Assembly: GCF_000204055.1 (NCBI RefSeq)
Contig: NW_006768768.1
Location: 2,552,882 to 2,616,881, forward strand
Direction of reading: 5' to 3'
DNA length: 64,000 bases
Source: Melampsora larici-populina 98AG31
Taxonomy: Eukaryota > Basidiomycota > Pucciniomycetes > Pucciniales > Melampsoraceae
The notes below the pieces were generated by a model. It saw nothing but the letters and a program-made list of their open reading frames with translations, was not told where the DNA came from and ran no database searches. A program made the position numbers and the translations under genes. Every line of letters begins with the position of its first letter. Within the stretch, counting starts at the first letter, position 1. Positions 46,577-58,609 of the stretch are shown here, in pieces.

Positions 46577-47668
46577 TCAAAGTTTCAAGTCAGTGATGAG
46601 TTCATTCCAGCAAAAAATACCGGGTGGGTGGTTGATATCAGCAAACGGATGAAAAACGTACCCCATGTTAGCAACTGAGACATAAGCACTGGCAGGAAAC
46701 CTTTTCAATTCCACCAATTTCATGAGCCATTCGCGCGCATCACCAATAAAGGACCCTGAAAAATCCTCATCCGGGACCAGTGTGCGGACCATGACGTTAT
46801 TGTTACTTTTGTTAGGGCCCTCGTAGAGAGTCCAACTTCTACCATAGAGGTTTTCAACCCGGACTGTTTTGCCACCATAGCCAATAGGCTTTTGACCACC
46901 TTCTTTCTCTAACCAAAGCATCAATTCATGGTCGGGATTTTTGTTGTTAGTGAGGCTGATCACAAAGTCTAGACAGACGTTTGCCTTTGTTGGCTGTGAG
47001 TTGGTTCGCTGCCACTGTGAGCCAAAAAAAAAGAGTTCTCAGTCGAGTTGGAGTAAATGTAAAAGAAAAAAGTAACTCACGTAATATTCAACTGGAATAG
47101 AACGATAAGCAGTGATTGGTTGGTTCATGTCAGAAACCATCCCGACAAAGGCATAGCTTTTGGGCACATTCTCGCTGTAGGATAGTGGAGAGCTCGGAGT
47201 TATTGTTTGATGTTGCAGGGTTGAACGGCGGTGTGGATTCACAGGAACATGAAGGAAAACATTTCATCGTGAACTGACGTTGCGGGTTGATTAGCAATGT
47301 CCAAGTCATTTCGCCAATGTACCATGTCCGCTTTCCACTCGAGAAGCTGAGTGGTTTGCTTCCCCACGGTCATGCCTGAGTTATAGATCTGGAGGAATAC
47401 CCAGCCAAATCAGACAGAAATCATGGAAGATAGCATTGATTCTCCAGCGACGTACCATATTTTCAAGAATATACTTGGGCTCTAAGAGTGTGGCTTCTGA
47501 TGCGCCAGACATTGGCTTGTAGTATTCAAAGTACCATGGACCTGGGTTTCGTTTGGCGAGGGACCGTTTGACGGACTTTTTAGAAACCGGAGTAAGAGAT
47601 GAGCCGAGAGTTGAAGTGAAGGAAAGAAATAAAACAAAGAGTGAAAGAGATGTTGCAGACGAAAACAT
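46577..47668 (-). CDS. secreted glycoside hydrolase family 12-like protein, 284 aa
   Basis: Four exons: 47456-47668, 47279-47388, 47081-47174 and 46577-47014 (855 nt). MFSSATSLSLFVLFLSFTST is a signal peptide, followed by a basic SVKRSLAKR that could be a Kex2-type pro-region. The rest fits the GH12 beta-jelly-roll (endo-glucanase/xyloglucanase): YAFVGMV, the strand ITAYRSIPVEYYWQ, ANVCLDFVISLTN, the nucleophile motif HELMLWLEKEGGQKPIGYGG, WTLYEGPNKSNNNVMVRTLV, FIGDAREWLMKL and VANMGYVFHPF. The nucleophile Glu of E-x-M-x-W is present. At the acid/base position, where active members have G-T-E-P-F, this protein reads V-F-H-P-F, so the second catalytic Glu seems to be His. The fold assignment is made by motif alone; activity is therefore doubtful. 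Secretion suggests action on plant or fungal cell wall, or a non-enzymatic role. Confidence 0.72.
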
Positions 47669-50600
47669 GGTGACGATAAAAATGGATTGACGAGGATGAC
47701 CAAAAAACAGGTGTGCAATAAGAATGAGACAGGTCTTGAAGCTATAACAATAATGGAAACACTGAATCCGTTAGCTATCGAAAGACGTTTGAAGAGTGAC
47801 CAAGTGACTTGGGTAACAAGGTGATGAAGCAGCACTGAATCTTATATGCATTTTTCAAGCGTACGCGCAGCGTGGAATTTCGTGAACAGTGGGTCCAAAT
47901 TCCACATCATGCTTCACATGGCGTATTCCTTACGCTAGACGCCACTAACAGATGTGAAAAAGGAGGGTCCCTCAGGGTTCATCCCATCGACGAATGTCGA
48001 ACTCTGTCGAAGCATCCTATGCTATCCTACGCACATAAACACGAGCACGAGCACGAGCACTAGCACTCCTGAGTGTACATACACACACAAGTTAACGCCC
48101 AATCGCGGTGGGTTCATGAAGAAGATCCCAATTCACCGTCAGTATGAGATTTCATAAAATTTCGCGGCCAAGCTTGGATCTGATCAAGTCTTCAAGAGTG
48201 GTATCATGGAACCAAGCTTCTTGGAACGATGTTTCATTGTGTTCCATTAAGGTATCTGTCAATTTTATTGTCAAGGGTAAAGAGTTTGATTTTGAAACAG
48301 ACGACAGCTCAACAACCGTAGTAACAGAAAATGGTAGAGAACAATTTCTTGCTTGGATCACCCACAGGCAAAGAGATCTGCCGGAACTCACTTGACATTG
48401 GTTATGGAAAATTCCAACAATGTATGGATTTGGCCTTTAGAAGCCCATGATTTCTTTTCCGTCCAGCCGATTTTGCTCTGCAGCTCCACTTGGCACATCA
48501 CCTGCAAGGCAATCCCACAACAGGTCCATAATTGTGGGATGAGATGTAGAAGACGCGGTCGATATGATCATCTTCATACCTATCGCATAAATTCCTATAA
48601 AATATCATAAAACATCATCAAGTCTAATACATGTATGCCGCTCAGATTGACAGCAAAATGCGAGGAAATATATTATCCAAACTTCAGTACCATGGGACGT
48701 TCATTTAAGCGTGTAAGATTGGCAACAGATGATACTGGAAGGATCACATTGGCTACATATTTGCCTTCTTATGTTCAGTACCTCATTTCTGGTTTGGCTC
48801 ATGAGGATATCTAGACGTCACCAAATGTTTAAGAGCACCTAAGCTGAATAACGCTTCTCGCGCGACGGCGTCCGCGTCCACAAAAAACAGCTGCTTACTA
48901 GTAATCTTATCCTCCGCCGCAATTTCATTGCACAATCTAGTGGTGCAATACTTACTAAGCTTCAGCTGAGTTGACCATAGGCTTCAGTAAGCCCCTCACG
49001 AGCGCGTTTTCCGGGCTCGAAAAGACCTACAACTCCAACACTTTGAATGTCTGACGTGAAGCTTGGGATACATCTCCTTGAGCAATTTTTGAACAGAGAT
49101 AACATTTTGTAAGATTCAAAAGGACTGTTCTATAGAATTTCTTTAAGTATTTCATTCTGAATCTACCAGCTTGTGTATTCTGATCAGAATCAGGTTAAGC
49201 ATCCACACGCCTATGTTTGTTAAGCAAATGATCTAGGAGAAATCCATAAAGTTAACCACTTTATAAAACACTTGCTGGGTGATACATCAAACTAATTACC
49301 AGTGACACAGGAATCAAAGTAAAGAACGTAAGACTTGAACATAAAGTATGATGATATCCTTGAATGATTTGAAAGAGAAAGAATCATAAAGGCAATCCTT
49401 TGTTGAAATATGCTGTAAGGTTTGAGCTGATAAATATATGGTATATGACCAAAACTCAATCCTATTCAAGGTAAAATATCATGTACATCATGATATATGT
49501 ATGACACAGAGTGTGTTTCTAAATTTTCTCTTCACAATCTGTTTCTTGATGATTTCATTTCACTGCATACAAGATTGTCAGTTCATTCAAGGCCTTTAAC
49601 AGAGGATCTACTCATACTACTGATGAGATTTTGGCAAGCTGATATGTATCACAATATTTCTGATTTGTATCATATGATCTTATAACCTGCATCAATTTTT
49701 TTTGATCTTCCTTGCTTCAATATCATCAATGAAATTATACAAAAAAAATGCAATTCTTTACCCTCAAGTAGATGTAAGTATTCCTGTTTAAGGGGTTCAA
49801 AAGTTTATAAGTGTTCAACATCCTGAGATTGTGGAATAAAGCTACACATTTAATTCTAAATCTTACAACAAGCTACATATTTCAATGGGTCTTGGAAGTA
49901 GAAGTGAGTTGTCATTTCCAAAGAGAAGCCTTTACACTTGAATTTAGAGAATTCACAAACCATATGGATGTACCAAAAACATTTTGTTATTATTAGGTAT
50001 TCTTGTATTATTTACAGCTTGTATTCATGACATTCGGGAAATTCCTGTCCTGCTTTGTCATCCTCGAAGCAATTTCTTTCCTTTCTGGTCAATGATTCAC
50101 CGAACCTCAAGCTAAAATACGTACAATACAGGCCTATGATAGAAGCTTCTTGTTCAGTTGGGGGCATCCAGGACTATCCAGGATCCTTCAGCTGATACAT
50201 GGCTCTACACATTCCGTCTACATAATTTGACGTGAACCTTCCAGAGAAACAAAATAAAAAAGTTGGGACAAGACATTTTGAATAGTATGTATGTACTGAT
50301 GTACATCCATATGCACGTTCAATCTGAGATTCCATATTTATGAAAGTCTGTTTGCTTTGAGCATAGCAAGCATTTCCTTTTTAAGCCATTATTGTAGACA
50401 TACAAGATTGCTTTGATTAATTTGGTATGTAACTAATTTTAAAAGCATGTTCATTTTTTGGTCTGACTGAAAAAAGAATTTCTACCCACATACATAGAGC
50501 AAGTCTTTTAGTATGGAATTATTTGCAGTTTAATCACCTTTGATTTTGTTCCAGTGTAACATGAAACTGATCTGTTAGTGCTGGCAGCAAGCTATGATTC

Positions 50601-52140
50601 ATTCTCTAGCACAACGGAAGAGCCGATAATAAAGTGTAATATAAAACCAAGATTTAGAAGTGATTCACAAATTTTATGTGGAACGTGTTGTCTTGTGATC
50701 ACTTTGTCAAGACAATGGGTTTCTTTAAAATTGACTTGACTTGGTTTTAGATATACGTTGGTAGTTATTCTAATGATTTTTCGGTAGTGGAGCGGATGGT
50801 CATGAAAGAAAGATATGAAGGTGTAGAGAATTGTAAAAGGTCGAAACCCATGAGCTTGACTTCGGTTGCTGACCGGTGTGTATTGAAATGTGTAACAGGG
50901 TTTGAAGTTTATTTCGGATTGATTCTTAAATCTTTGTGGTAATGTTTCGTGAGATATTTTAAATCGAATCCCCCTAGTATGTACTATGTGTGTTGTACAT
51001 AGTGGTACATAGTGGCTGGTAGTGGTGGAGTGAAAATGAAAGTCTAAAACACTTTACATAATGTTTAAGGTGTTTGTTATAGAAATCTAAGTGAGCTTAG
51101 GTTAAAGTCTCAGACTCACCTTCAGGCTTCGATTTCACCACCAGAGCATTACTAAATACAAGGTAGCTTCAAAGTTAAGCTCACAGTTCTCTTGATTCTT
51201 GAACCCTCTCATCAAGCTTTTCTACCACAATTCTTCTTCTCCTTCAGTTCTTCGAATCCGACTATCTCTCTGATAACTTCAAAGATCACTTAAGGAATAT
51301 TTGATTTTAGATTGTAGACTCCTACCTAATCAAATCATCAAAGTGTTTCGATTTCAATCTAATCAAATTGTAAGGGTTTCAATTTCTTTATATAATACAT
51401 TGATTTACATAGTTTCAAGATTAATAACTAATCAGTTTGATACTTTTAATGCCATTCAAAACCCATCACAATTGATAGAAAGTTGAGATAAACCCGAATT
51501 CAACTTGCCATCTATTTTTTTTTGCTTCGTTTTTTTCGTAACCCTTCAACGGTTATCATTCCAACTTCATTATTTTCCTTCGATTTTCATTCCTCTTCTT
51601 TAAGTACTACTTTTCCAAAAAAAAACCAAACTAAACTTGAATCATCATCGAATTCTAGTTTCAATACTTTCACTTCTTGATCAAGTTTTGAAGTTTATCA
51701 TCAAGATTACTATTTACTAACTAGTTTGAAGAAAGTTCTACGAGAAGCTACACAACATACAATCCAACAGAGGATCGAATTAAGTTTTTTTAATTTATTA
51801 TTATTGTTTGACCTGTACAGATTCAAGATCGATTTAGATTCTTGACTTCATCGACCAAATTCACCAGAAACGATTATACTGACTGACTGACTCACTCACT
51901 CACTCACTCACTCTTGTACTCTATCTCATTCTCAGACTATCAGCTTGGTAAGTTCCTTATCATTCATCATCAATCCATCACTCACATCCTTCGCATCTTG
52001 ATAGATTCATTAATTGATCAATACATTTCACTCTAAACTTTCGATTCAACTTCAAATCAAATCAACACTCTCGATTCACTTTGACCACTCTAATACCTTA
52101 TCTGATTGGAATCTATACACTTACAGTTGATCATTTCAAA
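47669..52140. other. 4.5 kb without recognisable genes
   Basis: CACGAG repeats lie at about 48036-48060. A short frame at 48635-48817 (MPLRLTAKCEEIYYPNFSTM...) and one at 48144-48395 might be exons of a small lineage-specific gene but nothing supports a product. 48.9-50.9 kb shows no structure I can name. 51.1-52.1 kb is the upstream/5' untranslated region of the SWI1-type gene, with a CTGA/CTCA microsatellite (about 51879-51912) and a likely 5' UTR intron starting GTAAGTTCC near 51948. Confidence 0.35.
51879..51912 (+). repeat. tetranucleotide microsatellite (ctga then ctca units)
   Basis: Three GACT/CTGA units run into seven ACTC units, upstream of the SWI1-type gene. Confidence 0.85.
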
Positions 52141-52349
52141 ATGAATCAATCCCATCATCTTTCACCGGCTACAATCGAAGAATATCAAATGGCGTTGGCG
52201 TACATGGCTCATACTGGTCAAACTCCTGCTAATCTTCTATCTCGACCTCTTCCTGCTGGTCTCTCTCAAAATCTATCTCCACAAATCCTCGCCGCACTCC
52301 AACACCAACATCAACAAGCTCAAGCTCAAGCTCAAGCTCAAGCTCAAGT

Positions 52350-52391
<42 letters not shown>

Positions 52392-52409
52392 GCAGCAGTA
52401 CAACAACAA

Positions 52410-52444
<35 letters not shown>

Positions 52445-55400
52445 GCAGCAAGTACAACAACATCATCAAGCACAACAGCAGCAGGCACAACACCAAGCGC
52501 AACAGCAAGCGCAACAGCAAGCACAGCAAGCCCAGTTTCACCCCAACCGTCTGACTCAGCAAGCTCAAAGACCTCAACAAGCGCCTGCAAACATGTCTAT
52601 TCCCCCCAACAATCTTCCAACTTCACTCCCGATCAGATTCGTTCGTTTTTGGCCGAGAACCCGATTCAATCCACAAACCTTGCCAACAATAACAACATAC
52701 CCTTCAATCCATCACCCCTTACCTCGAATCGTGTTCCGACCAATCAACCTAACAATGTTTCACAACTTCTTCCTCCCTCACAACCTCAGACTCCTCAACA
52801 AAATATTCCGCCCGAACAAGCGCGATTGGTCGCTACCATGCATGCTGCTCGTCAAGGCCGATTGACGGCTGAGCAGATCACCATGTTGTATCGTCGACTT
52901 GGTCCTGAAGTCTTTCGAAACGCTGGACTCGGTGATCATCTGGATTCAGCTGGACAACTTTCACTTTCTCCAAGTCTTTTCCAAAATAATACAAATCAAC
53001 AAGTTCACAATGGTAAGTTCATCAAACACGACTTCTTAACATGCTCTAGCTGACTCAGAATCTTTACGAATACTCTATCACATGTACCTTCCAGCTTCAC
53101 CTGCCGGACAAACGCCGCTTTCTAATTTACCTACCTCAGGTATGACACCTCAGTCACACCAGAGTCATACTCCAGTTTCACAGGCTCGACTACCCACCCG
53201 CCATCCCGGTGCTTCTCAAAACACACCTCATCACCAACAGATTCAACAACAAGCCAATCATCTATCCCAATCAGCTCCTCTCCATTTACACCAACATCAA
53301 CAACAATCTCAGCAGCAGCAGGAGCTTCAGCAGCAACACCAAGCGCAAGCTTTACATCAGCAAGTCCAACAGCAGGCCCATCAGCAGGCGCAACACCTTC
53401 ATCACCAGCAACAGCAACAACATCAAACACAACAGCAACAGCACGCGCAATCGATCACTTCACAGCAAGGACAGGGTCAGCATGCACATCCACACCCTAA
53501 TCAACCCTCATCTTCACAAGTTACCTCGGGACCTGATATGGACGAGAAAGCATATCTGTCCGTGAGAAATCATATAACCATGCTACAGACGTTAAGTAGC
53601 CGCATTGAACATATGCATCGTTCATTGGCTACCGGTGTCATGCTGCCCACTTCGACTCAACCGATCGCGAGACCGATCACTGCAGAAGAAAGACCAGTCA
53701 AAGAAGCCGAATTGGCAAACGCGCGGAACACGGTGATCCAACTTCAGAGTACCATTACATCGCTGATCAAACAGCACGGTGGGATGGATCGATTTGGCGA
53801 ACTGATCAAGAAATTCATACCCGCTGGTGGCACGCCTGTATCGAGTGGATCTAACAATCTCACAATGCCCAATCCAAATCAGCCTCGTCCAGCCTCTTCG
53901 AATGCCAATCAATCGCATTTACAGCTTCAACAGCAACACCAGCAAATGTTACAAAACCAACACCCGGTTCAAAACCAGTCTCAATTCCAAGCTCAATCCC
54001 AACATCACCAACAACAACAGCAGCAACAAGCACTTGTACAAGCGCAGCAACAAGTGCAAGCTCAGGCTCAAGCTAATCAGAAACGCGCTGCGCAAGCTCA
54101 AGTGGAAGCTCAGGCTTTGATTCATGCACAAGCCTTACACGCTCAACAGCAACAGCCTCATCCACATCAGCACCCCGGTCTTCTCAATCAGCAGCAGGCG
54201 TCCGCTCACCCTCATTTGATCAACGAACCTGCCTTTCCCGGTGCACTCACTCCACAACAACAATCGAGACAATTAGCTTCGGGAGGCCAACCTGCGATGC
54301 CGTTTAGCAGCCCGAATTCTCATAACGCACAGGCCAATAATGCCTCTGATCATCTCGCGCGTTTCCAGAACCAGCAACTCCAACAACAGTATACATTTCG
54401 CGCGGGCAGTCCACGTCAAGCGGGGACCACCCCACAACCACCTCGGCCATCTTCCACGGTTCCGCCTCATCCCTCTACATCCACTAATGTCTACAATAAT
54501 GCTCCAACTGCCAATGCGATCCAAGCAAGTCCTCCTTCATTGAACACGACTCATCAGCCACCTTTGAATGCGCCTGCGAATGTTGTGCAATATCTTTCTG
54601 GTATGTCGGTAGAAAAGTTCTTGAGTGTCTTACGAGACAATTGTGCTCGTAAAGGAATTCCTTGGACCGGATCGCCTATCTTCAAAGGAAAAGAATTGGA
54701 CCTTTTCAAGCTCTTTAGCGCCTGTTGTGCTGCCGGCGGTTACGAACGGGTAAGTTCAACTTTTTCCTTCCTGTGAATACAGATACTCTTGAGTTGTTAA
54801 CGATTTCTCTGCTGTACAAACTTTAGATCACAGCCGGTAGTCTTTGGGGCCACGTGGTCAGGCGATTAGAACTTGGATGTAATCCTGCCGATAAGGATGA
54901 AATGTTGACGGCGGGAAATGAGCTATGTGAGATTTATCGAACCTACTGTTTCGATTTTGAACAGATTTTCTTGGCCGCTGTTCGAAAACAACAAGAAGAC
55001 ATGAAGCATCTACCCGCAAGAGGATTTGCTCAACAGCCAGCCGCGCAGGCTCCGGTACAACAGACACCGCAACCACAAAGCCAGATGGTCCCGCATGCGT
55101 CTCAAACCCACCTTGAGCACTTGCAGCCAGCCGATCTTCATCATCGACCTGCACAAGGTCCTCTCGTTTCAGTTCATCAGGCTCAAGCTCATCTCGACAA
55201 TATCGCTAGTGAGCCGCGTGGCATTCCTTCGCACGTTTCTGTTCAGCCCTCGACCTCCCATCAGCTGCAACAAGGTCCATCGCTGCCTCATGTTCAATCC
55301 ACGCTTCCTCATGTGGGATTACCTCAGCAAACTTCACAGCCTGTTGGAAATCAGAAGCGGGCTGCTCAATTCAGTCCACCCAGTTCACAACCACCGATCA

Positions 55401-57633
55401 CCCAACTTTCTTCACACTCGGCAGAGTCAATCATGTTATTGTCCGATGATGCCTTACGTGGAATGAACATACCGGAAGAATTCATTGCGAAAATCAGGCT
55501 GGCTCGTCTTACACGTGACCAAAAGGGCTTGGGAAGCCTTAACCGTCCTAACCATCAAGCTCCGAACCCTAACGAACCGACATCCTTCCCGCCAACTCAT
55601 TTGTCAAATGATGCTAGACAGCCACCTCCAGCTGCAAAGATATCGGAAGCCACCAATCTCATCAATCAGCTCAAAACGGATTGTTTGCCACATGCGAGAG
55701 GGGGTCAGTAGTTTTCTAAGTTGATCCATATTGATCTGAACCTTGCTAACATGTTTTGTTCGTGATTTTGTTCACAGTCTGGCAAGAGTATAAGCTTTCG
55801 GCTCCAAAAGACTTGACACCGGCCGATAAGGAACAATATAGTAAACAAATGGATGACATCGCAGGGACCTTTCAGGTCGTGATGCCCCGTTTGCCAGAGT
55901 TTCTTGTCGCTACTGGTGGATTAGATCATGTGAAACAACTGCTAGTGATGGTGAGTTTTTTAATGGCTTTCAAGGATCTCTTACGGCTTTGATCAATTGA
56001 TGAACCATTCCCTCAACGTGTTTAGGCATCCGTCTTTCATATGGGATATATGGCTCTTAAACAGAACGAATACTGCCTCGGTCAAAATGAGATGAAACAG
56101 ATTCGAGAGCTTGCGGAAGGGCTTAAGCACTTTATGATGTCACGGCAAAATGTCTCCGTCGCTGGCTCATCGCAGGTCGTAGTGGAAGAACAACAGCAAC
56201 GACAACCACCTGCGCCTACTACGGTGAACTCACCTCAGTTCGAACAGCATCTTAAACAAGGACTCCGAGTGGAAGATCTTAAGCAGCCTCCATCTAAACG
56301 AGCCAAGCTTGCTAATAACCATACCAGTCCCGAGCTCAGCAACCTGTCACCATCACCTCTTGATCCATTGGAGACTGGGTCGCCTCTTTCGACCAAATCT
56401 CCCGGAGGACCTGCAGCGTCGCGTCGCAATGCGGGAGCTAGTCGTGCTGGTCAAGGTGGCAAGAATACGAAAAAGACTCCAGCAGCCAAGCCCGCTGTCA
56501 AAGCTTCGCATCTAATCATGGCCGAAGTCAAAGCTGAGCTCGCTGCCAAAAAGAAGGCAGAGGAAGAGGCCGCCGCGGCTGCGGCTAATGCTGAAGCTCA
56601 AACAGCTGCGAAGGGACCAACAAATGCGCCAGGGTCCTCAGAGCCTCCCAAGGTAGGAAACTCTGGTGATCAAGGCTCGAACTCGCTGGTCGGAGCTCCT
56701 GAAGATCGCACAGCCAGTACTTCGGGAGCAGTCGAAGCCAACAATCAAGACCAACGTCCTTCGTCACCTGACAATACCTTGACGATGCTGGATGATTTGA
56801 TGAAAGACTTTTGGGAGCAAGCTCTTCCTGGATCTGCCGGCCTGGGCCACGACTTGATACCGGATGTTAAGCTTCCTATCATCCCCAATGAAGGTGATAT
56901 TCGAGACGAAAACTTGCTCAGTGGTGGATGGTTGAAGCCTGAGATGATCGCCCAAGTGGAATCGAAAGCTGGGGAGGAAAAGAGAAACTCGACGGTGATG
57001 CCACTTGATATGACGGTCTTTATTCCCACCGGATTGGAATCATCTTTAATTGAGCAAGTTGATCCAAAGGGCGCAGGTCAGGGGGGTGCAGGAAAGAAGA
57101 GGAAACAGACGGATTGGTTGATGGAACCAGGATGTCATCCCAACGGGTGGTCAGATGATTTCATAGGGATGTTTTTCAAGCCGGAACCCGATGAAAAGGT
57201 CTCGGATCCTACTCCTCCCACCCCACCTTCAGCACCGACTTCTGACTCGACCGCAATACCACCACCAGTCAAGACTACAGTTGATACCAGCGTAGTAAAA
57301 CGAGTGAGGATAGCTGATGAAGAGACACCAGCGTTTTCACCTAGTAAGCTTTCATCTGATAGTACACCAGGATCGGATAATATGGCGGATACGAATGGAG
57401 TGAATGGGACTGGAAACTCTACTAAGAAGGTTTGGTTTGGATATCAATTTGAAGAGGATGCTGAAATCCCATTTGAGTTGATGATGTCAGCCACCGAAGG
57501 AAGTGGAATCAATGAAAAGTTTTGGACTAAACCGTTTGGAAGTGGATTGGATTCAGTGGTAGGAGATCGAACTAATAAACATGGTAGGAATGCAGGTATT
57601 AAAGGAACTGCAGTGATTGCTAAATCGTTTTGA
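52141..57633 (+). CDS. SWI1: ARID-domain SWI1-type subunit of the SWI/SNF remodeller (about 1730 aa)
   Basis: Five exons: 52141-53012, 53095-54749, 54827-55703, 55778-55950 and 56026-57633. After MNQSHHLSPATIEEYQMALA comes a long Gln-rich region. The ARID DNA-binding domain spans the second intron: SVEKFLSVLRDNCARKGIPW, GKELDLFKLFSACCAAGGYE and ITAGSLWGHVVRRLEL, ending NELCEIYRTYCFDFE. Downstream are WQEYKLSAPKDLTPADKEQY, PPSKRAKLANN and an Ala/Lys coiled segment (AELAAKKKAEEEAAAA). The Q-rich plus ARID plus long C-terminus layout is that of Swi1/ARID1. Two breaks of frame occur in exon 1: one inside the CAA/CAG tract (about 52370-52400) and one at a six-C run (52602-52607, where seven C would restore MSIPPQQSSNFTPDQI). 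Each is a loss of one base, and exon lengths sum to a multiple of three only if two bases are added. Assembly error is the likeliest cause; a real allele-specific disruption is possible. Confidence 0.85.
52348..52460 (+). repeat. CAA/CAG polyglutamine microsatellite
   Basis: Long run of CAA and CAG codons in exon 1 of the SWI1-type gene. The reading frame changes inside it. Confidence 0.9.
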
Positions 57634-58609
57634 AGATGAGATATAAACATACGAAACGTTTTTTTTTCTTTTTCGCTTTCGCTTTCGTGATCTTTCTATC
57701 ATCTCTTTTTCATATTTTTTTCTTATCTAGTCATCTCATCATTGTCAGTAACGGTTAACCTAAACCTCGTGTGATTTCCTTTTTTTTGAATACAAGCGTG
57801 ATTTTTTTTTTGTTATAATGCATGAGAACAACTAATCATCATCAACATCTTTTCACTATATATTTCGAAAGTAATTTCTTTTTTCGTATTTGATGTGTGT
57901 GTGTGTTTTGATTTGGCATACTTGTTTTTTTGTTTTTGTTTTTGGCTTTGAGAATCTGATATAAACAGTATAACACTTTTGATTTTCTTTCCTTCTTCTT
58001 CTTTTCTTTTTCATTTGTTGTTTTCTTTTTTATCTCTGTTTTTTTTTGTTGCAGTTTTGGGTTCTATATATATATATATATAAGTAATGTATATTCATCT
58101 TTGAAAAAAAATGTGATGTTCAGATGTGTCTTTGCTATATATGGAGAATGAATGGAAGTAGATGTTTAAGGTGTTTGGAAAAGAGTTTTTGTTGAGAGAG
58201 TACTAATGAATTAAGCATGTATGGATCAAAAAATCAAAGTTTTAGTAATTGAAATTATAATGATGAAATCTCAAAATCACACTTTAGGGTCTATTGATCA
58301 TGTGGTGGAGCATGGTCCATCAAGATTGGTGTGGAGATGGAAAAGATAGATGTTTAGTTTGTAGAATCTAGATGGAGTTCATTCTGCCAAAACTGAAGTG
58401 AAATTATTGGGCAGTGCAGCCAGCCTGAATTACGTCAAGAGGAGGTAGATAATGATATTTATTGATATTTACGATCAGAAGACGTAAGAATGATTTTAAT
58501 TTTGTAGAGTTCAAGATTCCGCAATCGATCGAACGCTTTACTGATTTCCAACCAACACTTTACTTTTACTTTGAACCAATCATCATCATCAAAACTAACC
58601 AACTACAAA
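57634..58609. other. intergenic, T-rich, with a TA dinucleotide run
   Basis: 3' flank of the SWI1-type gene. A TATATATATATATATA run lies near 58066-58082. Upstream of the PP2C gene nothing distinctive was seen. Confidence 0.5.

Noticed and set aside
52273..52590. Minus-strand poly-Leu/poly-Val open frames
   Set aside because: They are the antisense reading of the CAA/CAG polyglutamine tract of the SWI1-type gene.
52593..52865. Plus-strand frame starting MSIPPNNLPTSLP
   Set aside because: It is the out-of-frame reading after the six-C run; the frame giving QQSSNFTPDQIRSF is the one with conserved composition.
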